A stretch of DNA of 64,000 nucleotides from Rhodospirillaceae bacterium. Its GTDB lineage: Bacteria; Pseudomonadota; Alphaproteobacteria; UBA8366. Positions 45,490-54,979 of the stretch are shown here, in pieces. A program made the translations under genes and the position numbers. Within the stretch, counting starts at the first letter, position 1. Every line of letters starts with the position of its first letter. The stretch is from contig PBOR01000063.1 of assembly GCA_002724395.1 (NCBI GenBank), forward strand, positions 1 through 64,000, written 5' to 3'. Under the pieces are notes generated by a model. It had not been told where the DNA came from. It saw only the letters and a list, made by a program, of their open reading frames with translations, and made no database searches.

Positions 45490-46995
45490 TCATTTTGGAG
45501 TATTTAATCCACGTAGCAAGGTACTCACTTGCAACCGAAGCTTCCCGATGATTTTACGGGCATTAATATAAGCACGTGCATCTGCCATCCAAAGCGCTGC
45601 GGCAGGAGAGCCCGTTTGCTCAAGGTGACCGACCGCACGCTCAAAATCACCACGGGCAACTGCGGCTTCAGCCTTGCTTAAGGGCTGCACTGTGCCCGAA
45701 CCGCTTGTCCGTCTTACAGACACAAGGCTTTTCAATTGGGCCGCAAACCAATTCCAAAAGCCTTCACTCGCCCAATCGGCGCCCATCGACCCGTTTGGCA
45801 CGAGATATCGCTTTCGAGTTAAAACTTGAAACTCATTAACCAACATTAACTTCGTTGGTACACCCTTATCCGCATATCGCTCTAGACCTTTTAATAAAGT
45901 TCTTACCTCAGCATTGCCAACGGATTCGCCCAACCGATCAAGGGGCGCGCGATAAGGCCGGCCGCTGAAAACCTCGGCTTCTAATTGCCCAAGTAACAGA
46001 GCATGCAAAGCAATTCTTTCTCCGCTTACAAGTGGTATGGTTTTAAGCGAATTTAGTTCTCTAGATAATTGATTTAAATCCTTCCGCATCGAAGCCATTT
46101 GTTCACGAAATTCAGAGAGCTCGCCCTTCATTGCTCTCAAAAACATCTTATCAGCTTCGCCAAGTTTTATGGTTTTCTCTACGAGCGCCGTCGGCCTTCG
46201 ATCCGGGCTTTCGGAGGCCTCTTTAGTTATTTGCGCGACAACTTGGCGTTTCATCTCTGCTGCTTTCTCACCGCTTGGCATAGGTTGCTTAGTGTCAACA
46301 CCGTCAGCTTTTTTAATCGGGGGCTTATTCTGCAACAAAGGCTGCTCAATTAGCTGCGCCGATGGCTCAAAAGCTGGCGTTTTGGCCGCCGATTTTTTTT
46401 GGGGGTGCGCCTTCTTAAATAATGGCGGCTCCGACGTCTTGAGATTCACGTGGTCTTTGACATTTTCCAAATCAGCGCTTGCCGGTCCAAACCGGAAAAA
46501 GTCCGATTGAAAATAGATAGCGATGCCGCCCATCACTATAAAGCTGATAAACAACAAAAATAACAATCTAAACTTACCCGACACTTTTGGAAAATAACCA
46601 GACAATTTCTTATTCATAGCTTGGTTTGCATGTCCTGATAGCTCATCGGCTTTGGAGGTCTTTTCTGTCGAGTACCCTTCAGCGACTGTTTCCTTTTCTT
46701 CGCTATCTTTTTCGATTCTTACCGAGCCGGCTACCGGTGTCATGGTAACAAGCTTTTTGGACTGCTCGCGTTTTGCAATATCAGATAAATTAATATTATG
46801 ACTACGTGCAGCCTCGAGAATTGCGTGACGGCGATTCATTGGTATGCGCCCGCGGGACTTCCAACCTTGTACCGTCGTAACAGGCACGGAGAGTTTCGCG
46901 GCCATGGGCCGGATACCACCAAATTGACGGATCAAGTCTTCAGTTGAGAAATCAACTAGAGATTCTTGATCAGTTGGTGCGTTTGGTTCTTTCAT
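45490..46995 (-). CDS. Mic60/mitofilin-like (COG4223) protein with N-terminal HTH
   Basis: This 501-residue protein has an N-terminal helix-turn-helix-like segment (about 21-62: F-G-G-I-R-P-M-A-A-K-L then V-T-T-V-Q-G-W-K), a charged linker, one membrane segment (143-162), a coiled coil (about 280-310) and a mitofilin-type C-terminal domain to the end. Bacterial mitofilin helps shape inner membranes and sits in the heme operon of alphaproteobacteria, as here between hemD and hemY. The HTH would lie in the cytoplasm ahead of the membrane anchor. Its role is unknown. Confidence 0.85.
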   Translation of the reverse strand: MKEPNAPTDQESLVDFSTEDLIRQFGGIRPMAAKLSVPVTTVQGWKSRGRIPMNRRHAILEAARSHNINLSDIAKREQSKKLVTMTPVAGSVRIEKDSEEKETVAEGYSTEKTSKADELSGHANQAMNKKLSGYFPKVSGKFRLLFLLFISFIVMGGIAIYFQSDFFRFGPASADLENVKDHVNLKTSEPPLFKKAHPQKKSAAKTPAFEPSAQLIEQPLLQNKPPIKKADGVDTKQPMPSGEKAAEMKRQVVAQITKEASESPDRRPTALVEKTIKLGEADKMFLRAMKGELSEFREQMASMRKDLNQLSRELNSLKTIPLVSGERIALHALLLGQLEAEVFSGRPYRAPLDRLGESVGNAEVRTLLKGLERYADKGVPTKLMLVNEFQVLTRKRYLVPNGSMGADWASEGFWNWFAAQLKSLVSVRRTSGSGTVQPLSKAEAAVARGDFERAVGHLEQTGSPAAALWMADARAYINARKIIGKLRLQVSTLLRGLNTPK

Positions 46996-47738
46996 CGACT
47001 TAATCTTTCAAGCTCCATATCTAGAGCTGCCAATAGTGCGTCTTGCGATGGAGCATCAGCGATAACCAGCCCACCCCAGGGTAGGTTTCCAGCAGCCAAG
47101 GCAACAGCCTCACTCAAACAAAGCGCGCTCACCTGTTTGCACTCATCAACAATACCTGCACCCAGCGCTAAAGCACTAAAGCTTTGGGCCGTCCGCGGGG
47201 AATAGAACAACGCACATTTAACTCTCTCACAATAAAATTCCTCAAGACACTTTTGACTTAATTTTTGAGTCTTTTCTGCAGCATATAGTGCTTCGCGGCG
47301 ATACTCGAATCCCGCTCGGCCAAGTGCGCTGCCCAAATCACCTGCTATGGCACTGCTCGCAGCATGAAAAAGTGCACCATTCTCTGGCTCACACCGCATC
47401 TGCACTAACCTAGATAGATCGTCAACATTTCCAGCAGCACTTTCAACAGCATCAAATCCACTCGCCTCTGCTTCTCGAGCAGTTGCATCACCAACCGCGA
47501 AAACAGGGAAGCTCCGACCACCTCCCCGCGCGCAATAAGCACGTACGCCATTAGCGGAAGTAAAAAGTAAACCTTGAACGCTCACGAGATTGGGTGCGGG
47601 ACCCTTTAAAAAAGTTATAGAAAGCATAGGCTCTAAGAGCGGGTTTAGATTCCGAGATTCAAGCCGGGTGATTAGGTCTTCGGCATCTTCTTTCGGCCTA
47701 GTAACAAGAATGGACGGGATTAACGAGCCGTTAGACAT
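46992..47738 (-). CDS. hemD: Uroporphyrinogen-III synthase
   Basis: This 248-residue enzyme closes hydroxymethylbilane to uroporphyrinogen III. Sequence conservation is low in this family; the visible marks are V-T-R-P-K-E-D-A near residue 12, F-T-S-A-N-G-V-R near 62 and S-P-R-T-A-Q-S-F near 178. Position between hemC and mitofilin confirms it. It overlaps hemC by 8 bases and the mitofilin start by 4. Confidence 0.92.
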   Translation of the reverse strand: MSNGSLIPSILVTRPKEDAEDLITRLESRNLNPLLEPMLSITFLKGPAPNLVSVQGLLFTSANGVRAYCARGGGRSFPVFAVGDATAREAEASGFDAVESAAGNVDDLSRLVQMRCEPENGALFHAASSAIAGDLGSALGRAGFEYRREALYAAEKTQKLSQKCLEEFYCERVKCALFYSPRTAQSFSALALGAGIVDECKQVSALCLSEAVALAAGNLPWGGLVIADAPSQDALLAALDMELERLSR

Positions 47739-48660
47739 TGAAAAACGCCTCGCCGGCCAACCCCCGCAACTCTGCGCCCGCGTCTTTTCCCATCATAACC
47801 GCATCTTCAACGACACCTCGGCGTTCTATCGAATGCAACCAAGCGCCATCGGGCTCAGCAAGGAGCGCCCGCAGGTGCAACAGCCCATCATCCTGAATTT
47901 CCGCAAGTGCACCAACAGGCGTCCGACAATTGCCGTCTAGCTCTTCTAACAATGCTCGCTCCGCAGAGATAACTTTAAATGTATCTTTATGGTTAATTGC
48001 CGCCATCAGGCTAATCAAGCGATCATCATCGGCCCGGGTTTCAATGCCGATTGCTCCCTGAGCCGCAGCCGGCAACATATAATCTGTATCAAGAACTGTC
48101 ATGCCGTCACAGTCTCGGCCTAACCGCTTCAAGCCCGCTAGCGCCAACAAAATGGCATCTACCTCTCCTCCGCGCATTTTACCTAAGCGTGTATCCACAT
48201 TGCCCCGAATGGACACAACCTCAAGCGAAGGAAAACGATTTAAAATTTGCGCACGCCGGCGCAAAGACGTAGTCCCCACTAACGAGCCGGCCGGCAATTC
48301 CGCTAGATTTGACGCTTTTTCTGAGATAAAGACGTCTCGGGGATCTTCGCGCTGCATTACTGCACACAAAGCAAGCCCATCGGGCAATCGCGTTTCCATA
48401 TCTTTAGCAGAATGAACGGCGAAATCGATCTGCCCCCCGAGAAGGGCCGCTTCTAATTCTTTAGTAAAAAGTCCCTTGCCCCCAATTTCGGACAATGGTC
48501 GGTCCTGCACGCGGTCGCCTGAAGTGTGAATAATTTCTAGGTCAATCTTTAGGCCTGAATGCGCACACTCCAATGCGGCCTGTACCATACGAGATTGGGC
48601 CAAGGCCAACGGTGAACCGCGGCTCCCTAATCTAACAATATCTTGGCTTGTCTTGCGCAT
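47731..48660 (-). CDS. hemC: Hydroxymethylbilane synthase
   Basis: The start at 48660 (M-R-K-T-S) is preferred; an ATG at 48693 adds eleven residues of low similarity. The 309-residue enzyme joins four porphobilinogens. It has L-G-S-R-G-S-P-L-A-L-A-Q-S near residue 12, K-D-M-E-T near 84, T-S-L-R-R near 132 and the dipyrromethane-cofactor Cys in L-D-G-N-C-R-T-P-V near 240. It is first in the heme operon and is divergent from tsaD. Confidence 0.96.
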   Translation of the reverse strand: MRKTSQDIVRLGSRGSPLALAQSRMVQAALECAHSGLKIDLEIIHTSGDRVQDRPLSEIGGKGLFTKELEAALLGGQIDFAVHSAKDMETRLPDGLALCAVMQREDPRDVFISEKASNLAELPAGSLVGTTSLRRRAQILNRFPSLEVVSIRGNVDTRLGKMRGGEVDAILLALAGLKRLGRDCDGMTVLDTDYMLPAAAQGAIGIETRADDDRLISLMAAINHKDTFKVISAERALLEELDGNCRTPVGALAEIQDDGLLHLRALLAEPDGAWLHSIERRGVVEDAVMMGKDAGAELRGLAGEAFFNV

Positions 48661-48746
48661 AGGATCTTCATACCCGATTGCTGAGCTTAGCATAAGCGTT
48701 ACATAAGTATTTGCAGCAACAGTGACGGGAACGCTACAAACTAATC

Positions 48747-49787
48747 ATGCATGTACTCGGTATAGAAACTTCCTGCGACGAAACAGCCGCCGCTATTGTA
48801 AATAAAAACCGTCAAATTCTTAGCGACCGAATATTATCACAGATTGACGAACATCGACGTTATGGCGGGGTCGTGCCAGAAATTGCCGCCCGCAGTCATC
48901 TTGATCATTTAAGCCTCCTTGTTACACAGGCATTAGACGAGGCGGGAATGAGTTTTGACGAACTGGATGCAATTGCAGCAACAACCGGCCCCGGTCTGAT
49001 CGGCGGGGTAATGGTCGGCATGATGACAGCCAAAGGATTAGCACTCTCAACAGGCCTGCCATTTATTGCCATAAATCACATGGAAGGGCATGCACTAGCT
49101 GCACGCCTTTCGGAAGGCCTAAATTTTCCTTATTTAGCCTTGCTGGTGTCAGGCGGTCATTCGCAGTTCGTGGCAGTGGCCGGAGTGGGAGATTATCGGA
49201 TTTATGGAACGACCATTGATGATGCGATCGGAGAGGCTTTTGATAAAACCGCTAAAATTTTGGGCTTAGGCTTCCCCGGTGGACCTGCGGTGGAGAATTC
49301 CGCTAAACACGGTGATCCATCCCGCTTTAGCCTTCCCCGACCCATGCACGGACGGCCAAATTGTAACTTTTCCTTTTCCGGCTTGAAAACCGCTGTCCGG
49401 CGTGTAGTCGAAGAATTTAAAGGTAAACTTGACAACCAATCGATTAATGATCTTGCCGCCTCTTTTCAGTGCGCCGCTGCCGATTGCCTTGCTGACCGCA
49501 GCAAACAGGCTATTAATCGATTTGGAAACGAATTCCCCGACGGAAAAACGCTCGTGATCGGAGGGGGCGTTGCGGCAAATAAATCTATCCGTACACGCTT
49601 GAAACAATGCGTCGCAGAATCGGGTTTCCAACTAGCTGCGCCGCCGCCAAAGCTTTGCACAGACAATGGCGCAATGATCGCTTGGGCTGGATTAGAAAGG
49701 TTGCGCTTGGGCCTAATCGATTCTCTCCATTTCCCCGCACGCCCTCGTTGGCAGCTTGACGCACGAGGAGCAAAGGATCATAGGTGA
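48747..49787 (+). CDS. tsaD: tRNA threonylcarbamoyladenosine transferase
   Basis: This 346-residue enzyme makes t6A37 in tRNAs that read ANN codons. It has G-I-E-T-S-C-D-E-T near residue 5, the metal-binding N-H-M-E-G-H-A (His residues near 111 and 115) and S-G-G-H-S near 135, and G-G-G-V-A-A-N near 273. The intron-bearing tRNA-Thr at 43471 should be one of its substrates, since A37 is the first base of the 3' exon. gpsA follows after three bases. Confidence 0.97.
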   Translation: MHVLGIETSCDETAAAIVNKNRQILSDRILSQIDEHRRYGGVVPEIAARSHLDHLSLLVTQALDEAGMSFDELDAIAATTGPGLIGGVMVGMMTAKGLALSTGLPFIAINHMEGHALAARLSEGLNFPYLALLVSGGHSQFVAVAGVGDYRIYGTTIDDAIGEAFDKTAKILGLGFPGGPAVENSAKHGDPSRFSLPRPMHGRPNCNFSFSGLKTAVRRVVEEFKGKLDNQSINDLAASFQCAAADCLADRSKQAINRFGNEFPDGKTLVIGGGVAANKSIRTRLKQCVAESGFQLAAPPPKLCTDNGAMIAWAGLERLRLGLIDSLHFPARPRWQLDARGAKDHR

Positions 49788-49790
49788 GGC

Positions 49791-50795
49791 ATGGCAAATA
49801 TTAGCGTCATAGGAGCCGGGGCTTGGGGTACCGCCCTGGCATGCATCAGCCGCCGCGCAGGAAACAACGTCACCCTGTGGGCGCTCGAGTCCGAAGTCGT
49901 TGATGCTGTTAACGCAGAGCGCAGAAATCCCGTGTATTTGCCCGATATAATGCTCGATGAAGGTATTATGGCAACCGGCGATCATGCAAAGGCAGTAAGC
50001 AACAGCGACCTTATTTTATCGGTTGTTCCTTCACAATTTTTTCGAAATGTTGCCCAAAAAATAGCGCCGCATATCTCTGCGAACACCCCTATAGTACTTT
50101 GTTCTAAAGGAATTGAAAACAATACCGGCGCACTCATGACAGAGATTGCTGAGGAAAATTTTCCGGCATTGCCCATTCTTGTACTAGCAGGCCCATCTTT
50201 TGCCCGAGAGACCGTCGCGGGCACACCCACCGCCGTCGCCGTTGCCGGAGACGATGCCGCGCTCTGCCAAAAAATCACAGAGATGATTGGCACGTCCCAT
50301 TTTCGCCCTTATCCGATGGATGACCCGGTTGGCGCCGAAATAGGCGGTGCAGTTAAAAACGTTCTTGCAATCGCCTGTGGCATAGTGACTGGACGTGATT
50401 TAGGGGATAATACGCGTGCAGCCCTGATTACTCGGGGCCTCTATGAAATGGCCCTGCTCGGGGTAGCCAAAGGGGCGCACGCTAGAACCTTTATGGGCCT
50501 ATCAGGATTAGGCGACCTTACCCTTACCTGCAACGGGCCACAATCGCGGAATATGTCACTTGGCGTTGCACTAGGCAAAGGACGTGCGTTGGAAAAAATT
50601 TTAGCTGAGCGGAATTCGGTTGCAGAAGGGGTGCAAACAGCACCAGCGATTGCCAAACTGGCTCGCGAACTAAGTTTGGAGCTACCAATTATCGAAGCGG
50701 TCTACCAAGTCCTCCATAAAGGTGCCGATATCGATACAGCTATTCACGGCCTACTGAACCGTCCTTTCACACCTGAATTCGCGGGGCTTGATTGA
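49791..50795 (+). CDS. gpsA: Glycerol-3-phosphate dehydrogenase [NAD(P)+]
   Basis: This 334-residue enzyme makes glycerol-3-phosphate for phospholipids. It has the Rossmann motif G-A-G-A-W-G-T-A (residues 7-14), G-P-S-F-A near 140, the catalytic Lys in G-G-A-V-K-N-V-L (near 187) and G-L-S-G-L-G-D-L near 239. The start overlaps the ribosome site formed at the tsaD end (AGGTGAGGC). YciI-family genes follow, as is common in alphaproteobacteria. Confidence 0.97.
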   Translation: MANISVIGAGAWGTALACISRRAGNNVTLWALESEVVDAVNAERRNPVYLPDIMLDEGIMATGDHAKAVSNSDLILSVVPSQFFRNVAQKIAPHISANTPIVLCSKGIENNTGALMTEIAEENFPALPILVLAGPSFARETVAGTPTAVAVAGDDAALCQKITEMIGTSHFRPYPMDDPVGAEIGGAVKNVLAIACGIVTGRDLGDNTRAALITRGLYEMALLGVAKGAHARTFMGLSGLGDLTLTCNGPQSRNMSLGVALGKGRALEKILAERNSVAEGVQTAPAIAKLARELSLELPIIEAVYQVLHKGADIDTAIHGLLNRPFTPEFAGLD

Positions 50796-50850
50796 CCCGT
50801 CTGCCCTGCTCCGTTAGCTTTAAACATCAACATTCCCAGGGAGAAAAAGC

Positions 50851-51153
50851 ATGCTTTGGTGCATTACATGTGTAGACAAGCCGAGCGACGACAGTGCGCG
50901 ACAATCAGTGCTCGAAACCCACCGCGCCTACCTAAAAACGCAAGCCGATAAAATCGTAATGTCGGGCGCGACATTATCCGACGATGGCGAAACAATGACC
51001 GGCAGCTGCTTCATCATCGCCGCCGAAAGCCGGGCAGAAGCCGAGGCCTTCTCAAATAATGATCCGTTTACGGAAGCCGGCGTATTCAGCAGCGTTACCG
51101 TCACTCGGATGAAAAAGAGTACATTCATTCCTGAAAATTATGAAAAAGCCTAA
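50851..51153 (+). CDS. YciI family protein, single unit
   Basis: This 100-residue protein is a single YciI (DGPF-related ferredoxin-like) unit. It keeps the conserved His in E-T-H-R-A-Y-L near residue 29 and Ser/Gly in M-S-G-A near 44. The AGGGAGAAAAAGC before the start is a strong ribosome site. It is the usual gene after gpsA. The function of the family is not known; a His-Asp acid-base role is suggested for relatives. Confidence 0.88.
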   Translation: MLWCITCVDKPSDDSARQSVLETHRAYLKTQADKIVMSGATLSDDGETMTGSCFIIAAESRAEAEAFSNNDPFTEAGVFSSVTVTRMKKSTFIPENYEKA

Positions 51154-51156
51154 GCA

Positions 51157-51747
51157 ATGTTGTTCGCCTGCTTCATGATTGATAAACCCGGAATGAATGA
51201 AAAGCGGAACGACTTGCGTCCTGTCCATCAGGGCTACTTGGAGACATCAAGGGACAAACTTTACCTCGCAGGCCCCCTTTGGAACGATGCCCGTACCAAA
51301 ATGCTGGGCTCCCTTTACGTAGTCGAACAAAAGGACAAGGCCGCCACCACGGCCTGGCTCGCAGGCGAACCTTTCTTCCAAAACGGTTTATTTAGCTCCA
51401 AGTATATTTATGGATGGGATCACCTTAAAGGGGATAGGGAGAGCAAAGAAAATCTAACTCTCTATTTCCATCTAGATGCCCCTTCGGCACCGGACAAACG
51501 AGCATCGCTCCGCGAACAACATGTTGATTATTTAACAATATATCTCGATCACCTTTTTGCGGTCGGCCCTTTATATAAAGATAGTGATAAGACCGAATTC
51601 GAAGACCGGATTGGCTCAATGTTTATCGTCGATTTCCCAGATCGCCCTCGGGCAGACGAATGGCGTGCCCAAGAACCGTATACACGAAACGATGTTTATG
51701 ATCATTGCTGGGGGTATGCTTACGAGAATCTTTGGCGTGGAGTTTAA
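51157..51747 (+). CDS. Two-unit YciI-like protein
   Basis: This 196-residue protein contains two YciI units, about residues 1-95 and 101-195. Each has the conserved His (V-H-Q-G-Y-L-E near 24 and Q-H-V-D-Y-L near 122), a G-P-L segment and a G-S-L/M-Y/F-V-V/I-D/E strand. It starts three bases after the single-unit gene and is followed by another two-unit gene, so all three are one operon. It probably arose by tandem duplication and fusion. Confidence 0.82.
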   Translation: MLFACFMIDKPGMNEKRNDLRPVHQGYLETSRDKLYLAGPLWNDARTKMLGSLYVVEQKDKAATTAWLAGEPFFQNGLFSSKYIYGWDHLKGDRESKENLTLYFHLDAPSAPDKRASLREQHVDYLTIYLDHLFAVGPLYKDSDKTEFEDRIGSMFIVDFPDRPRADEWRAQEPYTRNDVYDHCWGYAYENLWRGV

Positions 51748-51750
51748 AAG

Positions 51751-52353
51751 GTGAATTTCGTTTATTGCCTAATTGACGGAGACAATGTCACCGGCCTACG
51801 ACGCGACCACAAAGACGCCGAAGATTCTTATCTAGCTGAAGTAAATGACCAAATCTTTTTTGGTGGCACTCTACTTAATTCAGACCGCACTGAAGCAAGG
51901 GGTTCGCTCTATGTGATTGATTGGCCTGATCGGGCTGCTGCAGAAGCCTGGCTCGCGGGATCGCCCTATCGCAACGCCGGGGTTTACTGCATTGCTCGCA
52001 TTCGCGGTTATACCCATATCGTGCCCAAAGATGGATTATCAGAATATATTAAAAACGAACTCTGGGCATACGTACAAATCGATGTACCACACAGCTTGGC
52101 GCTCCGAACAACTCATATCGACGCCCACATCGATTTCTTAAATGCCACCACCAACAACATTTTCTCGGACGGACCGCTTTATTGGGACAGTGACAGGGTC
52201 AAATTCAACAACCGAATTGGATCGGTGTTTGTTGTCGACTTTCCCACTCTCGCAGAGGCTGAGAAATGGCGTTTGTCAGAGCCATTTACGGTCGAAGGCG
52301 TATACGGCACCCTCTATGCATATGCATACGATAATCAATGGCCCGCAAACTAG
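51751..52353 (+). CDS. Two-unit YciI-like protein, second copy
   Basis: This 200-residue protein also has two YciI units (about 1-95 and 105-200) with H-K-D-A near residue 19 and T-H-I-D-A near 117. It starts with GTG, eight bases after GGAG that lies in the previous stop region. Similarity to the 51157 protein is clear but distant. Together with it and the single-unit gene there are five YciI units in a row. Confidence 0.82.
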   Translation: MNFVYCLIDGDNVTGLRRDHKDAEDSYLAEVNDQIFFGGTLLNSDRTEARGSLYVIDWPDRAAAEAWLAGSPYRNAGVYCIARIRGYTHIVPKDGLSEYIKNELWAYVQIDVPHSLALRTTHIDAHIDFLNATTNNIFSDGPLYWDSDRVKFNNRIGSVFVVDFPTLAEAEKWRLSEPFTVEGVYGTLYAYAYDNQWPAN

Positions 52354-52545
52354 AAAATCAATCGATGGCGTTTTGGCTGATAAAAAAACAAACCCAGGGG
52401 AGAAAAAGTTCGCGGCGAATCCGCCTCTTTCCCAGCTGACGTTGGTTCGCTAGTAACGCCTTTCAGCCGTACCGATAGATGATGAGGAATATAGTATCAC
52501 CCGTACCATAGGCGAAACCAAACCCTAAAGAAAACGAGCAAAAGT
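52354..52545. other. Gap with an echo of the YciI ribosome site
   Basis: CCCAGGGGAGAAAAAG near 52393 resembles CCCAGGGAGAAAAAG that precedes the first YciI start at 50851. No start codon or frame follows it here, so it may be a leftover of a deleted copy or chance. Confidence 0.35.
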
Positions 52546-52890
52546 ATGCCGCAAGAAACAACCCTCGGCGCTCTAAAAGATATTCCCGATAACGAAGCTA
52601 AGGAATATGAAATTGAGCATGATGACGAAACAGTTGAGGTATTCGTTGTACGCAAAGGCGCGAATTTCTTCGGCTACGTCAATTATTGTCCGCACGCAGG
52701 CACACCATTAAATTGGTCCATCGACCGCTTCATGACGCTGGATAAAAAATATATTCTCTGCGCCACCCATGGTGCAGAATTTCGTATCGAGGACGGGCAG
52801 TGCATTTCAGGCCCGTGCGTAGGTGACTGCTTGGCACCGCTAGATTTACGTCTTGAAAATGGACAATTGGTGCTAACCCATCCAGAGTAA
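52546..52890 (+). CDS. Rieske [2Fe-2S] protein
   Basis: This 114-residue cytoplasmic protein has the Rieske ligands C-P-H (near residues 49-51) and C-A-T-H (near 72-75), about 21 residues apart, and no signal or membrane anchor. It resembles small ferredoxin components of dioxygenase systems or the Rieske subunit of nitrite-reductase type. No oxygenase gene is adjacent, so its electron partner is unknown. acs follows 129 bases later. Confidence 0.88.
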   Translation: MPQETTLGALKDIPDNEAKEYEIEHDDETVEVFVVRKGANFFGYVNYCPHAGTPLNWSIDRFMTLDKKYILCATHGAEFRIEDGQCISGPCVGDCLAPLDLRLENGQLVLTHPE

Positions 52891-53019
52891 ACTTTGCACG
52901 ATAGCGCCGTGCAATTCCATTGAGCCACTGTCGTGGCACGCTATAATCCACTTTAAGGAATCAATGCCATATACGCCTTAAGATAGGACCTAATTAAGGA
53001 GTCTTCAGGGAGACCAAAT

Positions 53020-54957
53020 ATGTCTAACGAACTTTTTCCGGTGCAAAAATCCATCGCCGATGCGGCGCTAGTAGATAATGAAAGATATCAGGAAATGTAC
53101 CGTCAATCAGTCGGCGACCCGATAAGGTTTTGGTCGGAACATGGAAAGCGCATTGATTGGATTAAGCCCTATACAAAAATCAAAGACGTATCTTACGCTT
53201 ATGACGATGTGCATATCCGCTGGTATTATGACGGTAAATTAAATGCAGCGGCCAACTGTATCGACCGACATTTGGAAACACGAGGTGACCAAACGGCAAT
53301 TATTTGGGAAGGCGACGATCCGAATGAAGACCTGATTATAACGTATAAAGAACTACACGAGCATGTGTCCAAATTTGCCAATGGACTAAAAGCTATTGGC
53401 GCAAAAAAAGGCGATAGGATTTGCATCTATATGCCAATGATACCCGAAGCAGCCTATGCTATGCTCGCATGCGCACGGATTGGTGCGATTCATTCGGTGG
53501 TTTTCGGCGGTTTTTCGCCTGATGCGCTGGCCGGCCGCATTCAAGATTGCACCTGTAATATCATCATTACAGCCGATGAAGGCCTGCGCGGCGGTAAACC
53601 TATTCCTCTTAAAGCAAATACGGATGCAGCACTGGAATCATGCCCCACTATTGAGAAATGTGTCACCGTCAAACGCACCGGCGGCGACATCAATTGGAAA
53701 AACGGACGCGATATTTGGTATCACGATCTAGTGGCCGGGCAATCGGCGGATTGTGAACCAGAAGAAATGGATGCCGAAGACCCGCTCTTCATTCTCTATA
53801 CGTCTGGCTCCACCGGCAAACCGAAAGGCGTCATGCATACCACCGGCGGCTATATGGTTTATGCCTCAATGACCCATGAGTATGTCTTTGATTATAAAAA
53901 AGACCAAATCTATTGGTGCACCGCCGATCTGGGTTGGGTCACTGGGCACAGTTATATTCTATACGGTCCGCTCGCTAATGGCGCCATTACAGTAATGTTT
54001 GAAGGCGTACCAAACTATCCCGACACCAGTAGGTTCTGGGAAATCTGCGATAAACACCAAATAGAAATTTTTTATACCGCGCCCACAGCCATTCGCGCGC
54101 TAATGCGTGACGGTGACCAGCCAGTAAAAAAAACCAGCCGCAAGTCCATCAAGCTGCTTGGCTCCGTCGGCGAACCAATCAATCCGGAAGCCTGGCTTTG
54201 GTATTACAATGTGGTGGGCGACAGACGCTGTCCAATCGTGGACACATGGTGGCAGACGGAAACCGGCGGTATTTTAATTACACCACTGCCAGGGGCGACC
54301 GACCTAAAGCCTGGCTCAGCAACACGGCCATTCTTCGGTATCACGCCGCAGCTAATCGATGCGGATGGGACTGAATTGAAGGGCGCTGCCTCGGGGAATC
54401 TGTGCATTGCCGATTCCTGGCCGGGCCAAATGCGCACGGTCTATGGCGATCACGACCGGTTTGTGGAAACATATTTTAGTACCCATAAAAATAAATATTT
54501 TACCGGCGATGGCTGCCGTCGCGATGAGGACGGCTATTACTGGATTACCGGCCGGGTCGATGATGTGATCAATGTTTCAGGCCATCGCATGGGCACGGCG
54601 GAAATTGAATCCGCGCTAGTCGCTCACCCTAAAGTGGCAGAATCCGCCGTCGTCGGCGCGCCGCACGATATCAAAGGTCAAGGTATTTACGCCTACGTGA
54701 CTTTGAATGCGGATGAAAAACCTTCAGACGACTTGCGCGGCGAATTGGTGCAGTGGGTTCGTAAGGAGATCGGCCCCATCGCCAGCCCCGATTGGCTGCA
54801 ATGGGCGCCCGGCCTGCCTAAAACGCGATCGGGCAAAATCATGCGCCGTATCTTGCGCAAAATTGCTGAGAACGATTTCGAGAATCTCGGCGACACGTCA
54901 ACGCTGGCAGACCCTATCGTGGTGGAAGATTTGGTGGAGAATCGCATGAACCGGTAA
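53020..54957 (+). CDS. acs: Acetyl-CoA synthetase
   Basis: This 645-residue AMP-forming enzyme activates acetate. It shows [11 protein letters not shown] (about residues 264-274), [14 protein letters not shown] (about 305-318), W-W-Q-T-E-T-G-G near 410, and the C-terminal [11 protein letters not shown] with the acetylatable Lys. Length is normal. AGGGAGACC precedes the start. It is monocistronic. Confidence 0.97.
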   Translation: MSNELFPVQKSIADAALVDNERYQEMYRQSVGDPIRFWSEHGKRIDWIKPYTKIKDVSYAYDDVHIRWYYDGKLNAAANCIDRHLETRGDQTAIIWEGDDPNEDLIITYKELHEHVSKFANGLKAIGAKKGDRICIYMPMIPEAAYAMLACARIGAIHSVVFGGFSPDALAGRIQDCTCNIIITADEGLRGGKPIPLKANTDAALESCPTIEKCVTVKRTGGDINWKNGRDIWYHDLVAGQSADCEPEEMDAEDPLFILYTSGSTGKPKGVMHTTGGYMVYASMTHEYVFDYKKDQIYWCTADLGWVTGHSYILYGPLANGAITVMFEGVPNYPDTSRFWEICDKHQIEIFYTAPTAIRALMRDGDQPVKKTSRKSIKLLGSVGEPINPEAWLWYYNVVGDRRCPIVDTWWQTETGGILITPLPGATDLKPGSATRPFFGITPQLIDADGTELKGAASGNLCIADSWPGQMRTVYGDHDRFVETYFSTHKNKYFTGDGCRRDEDGYYWITGRVDDVINVSGHRMGTAEIESALVAHPKVAESAVVGAPHDIKGQGIYAYVTLNADEKPSDDLRGELVQWVRKEIGPIASPDWLQWAPGLPKTRSGKIMRRILRKIAENDFENLGDTSTLADPIVVEDLVENRMNR

Positions 54958-54979
54958 CCGCGCCAAAACCAAGTCAAAG

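Noticed and set aside
52354-52545. A fourth YciI gene after the CCCAGGGGAGAAAAAG repeat
   Set aside because: No start codon follows and no YciI residues can be read in any frame.
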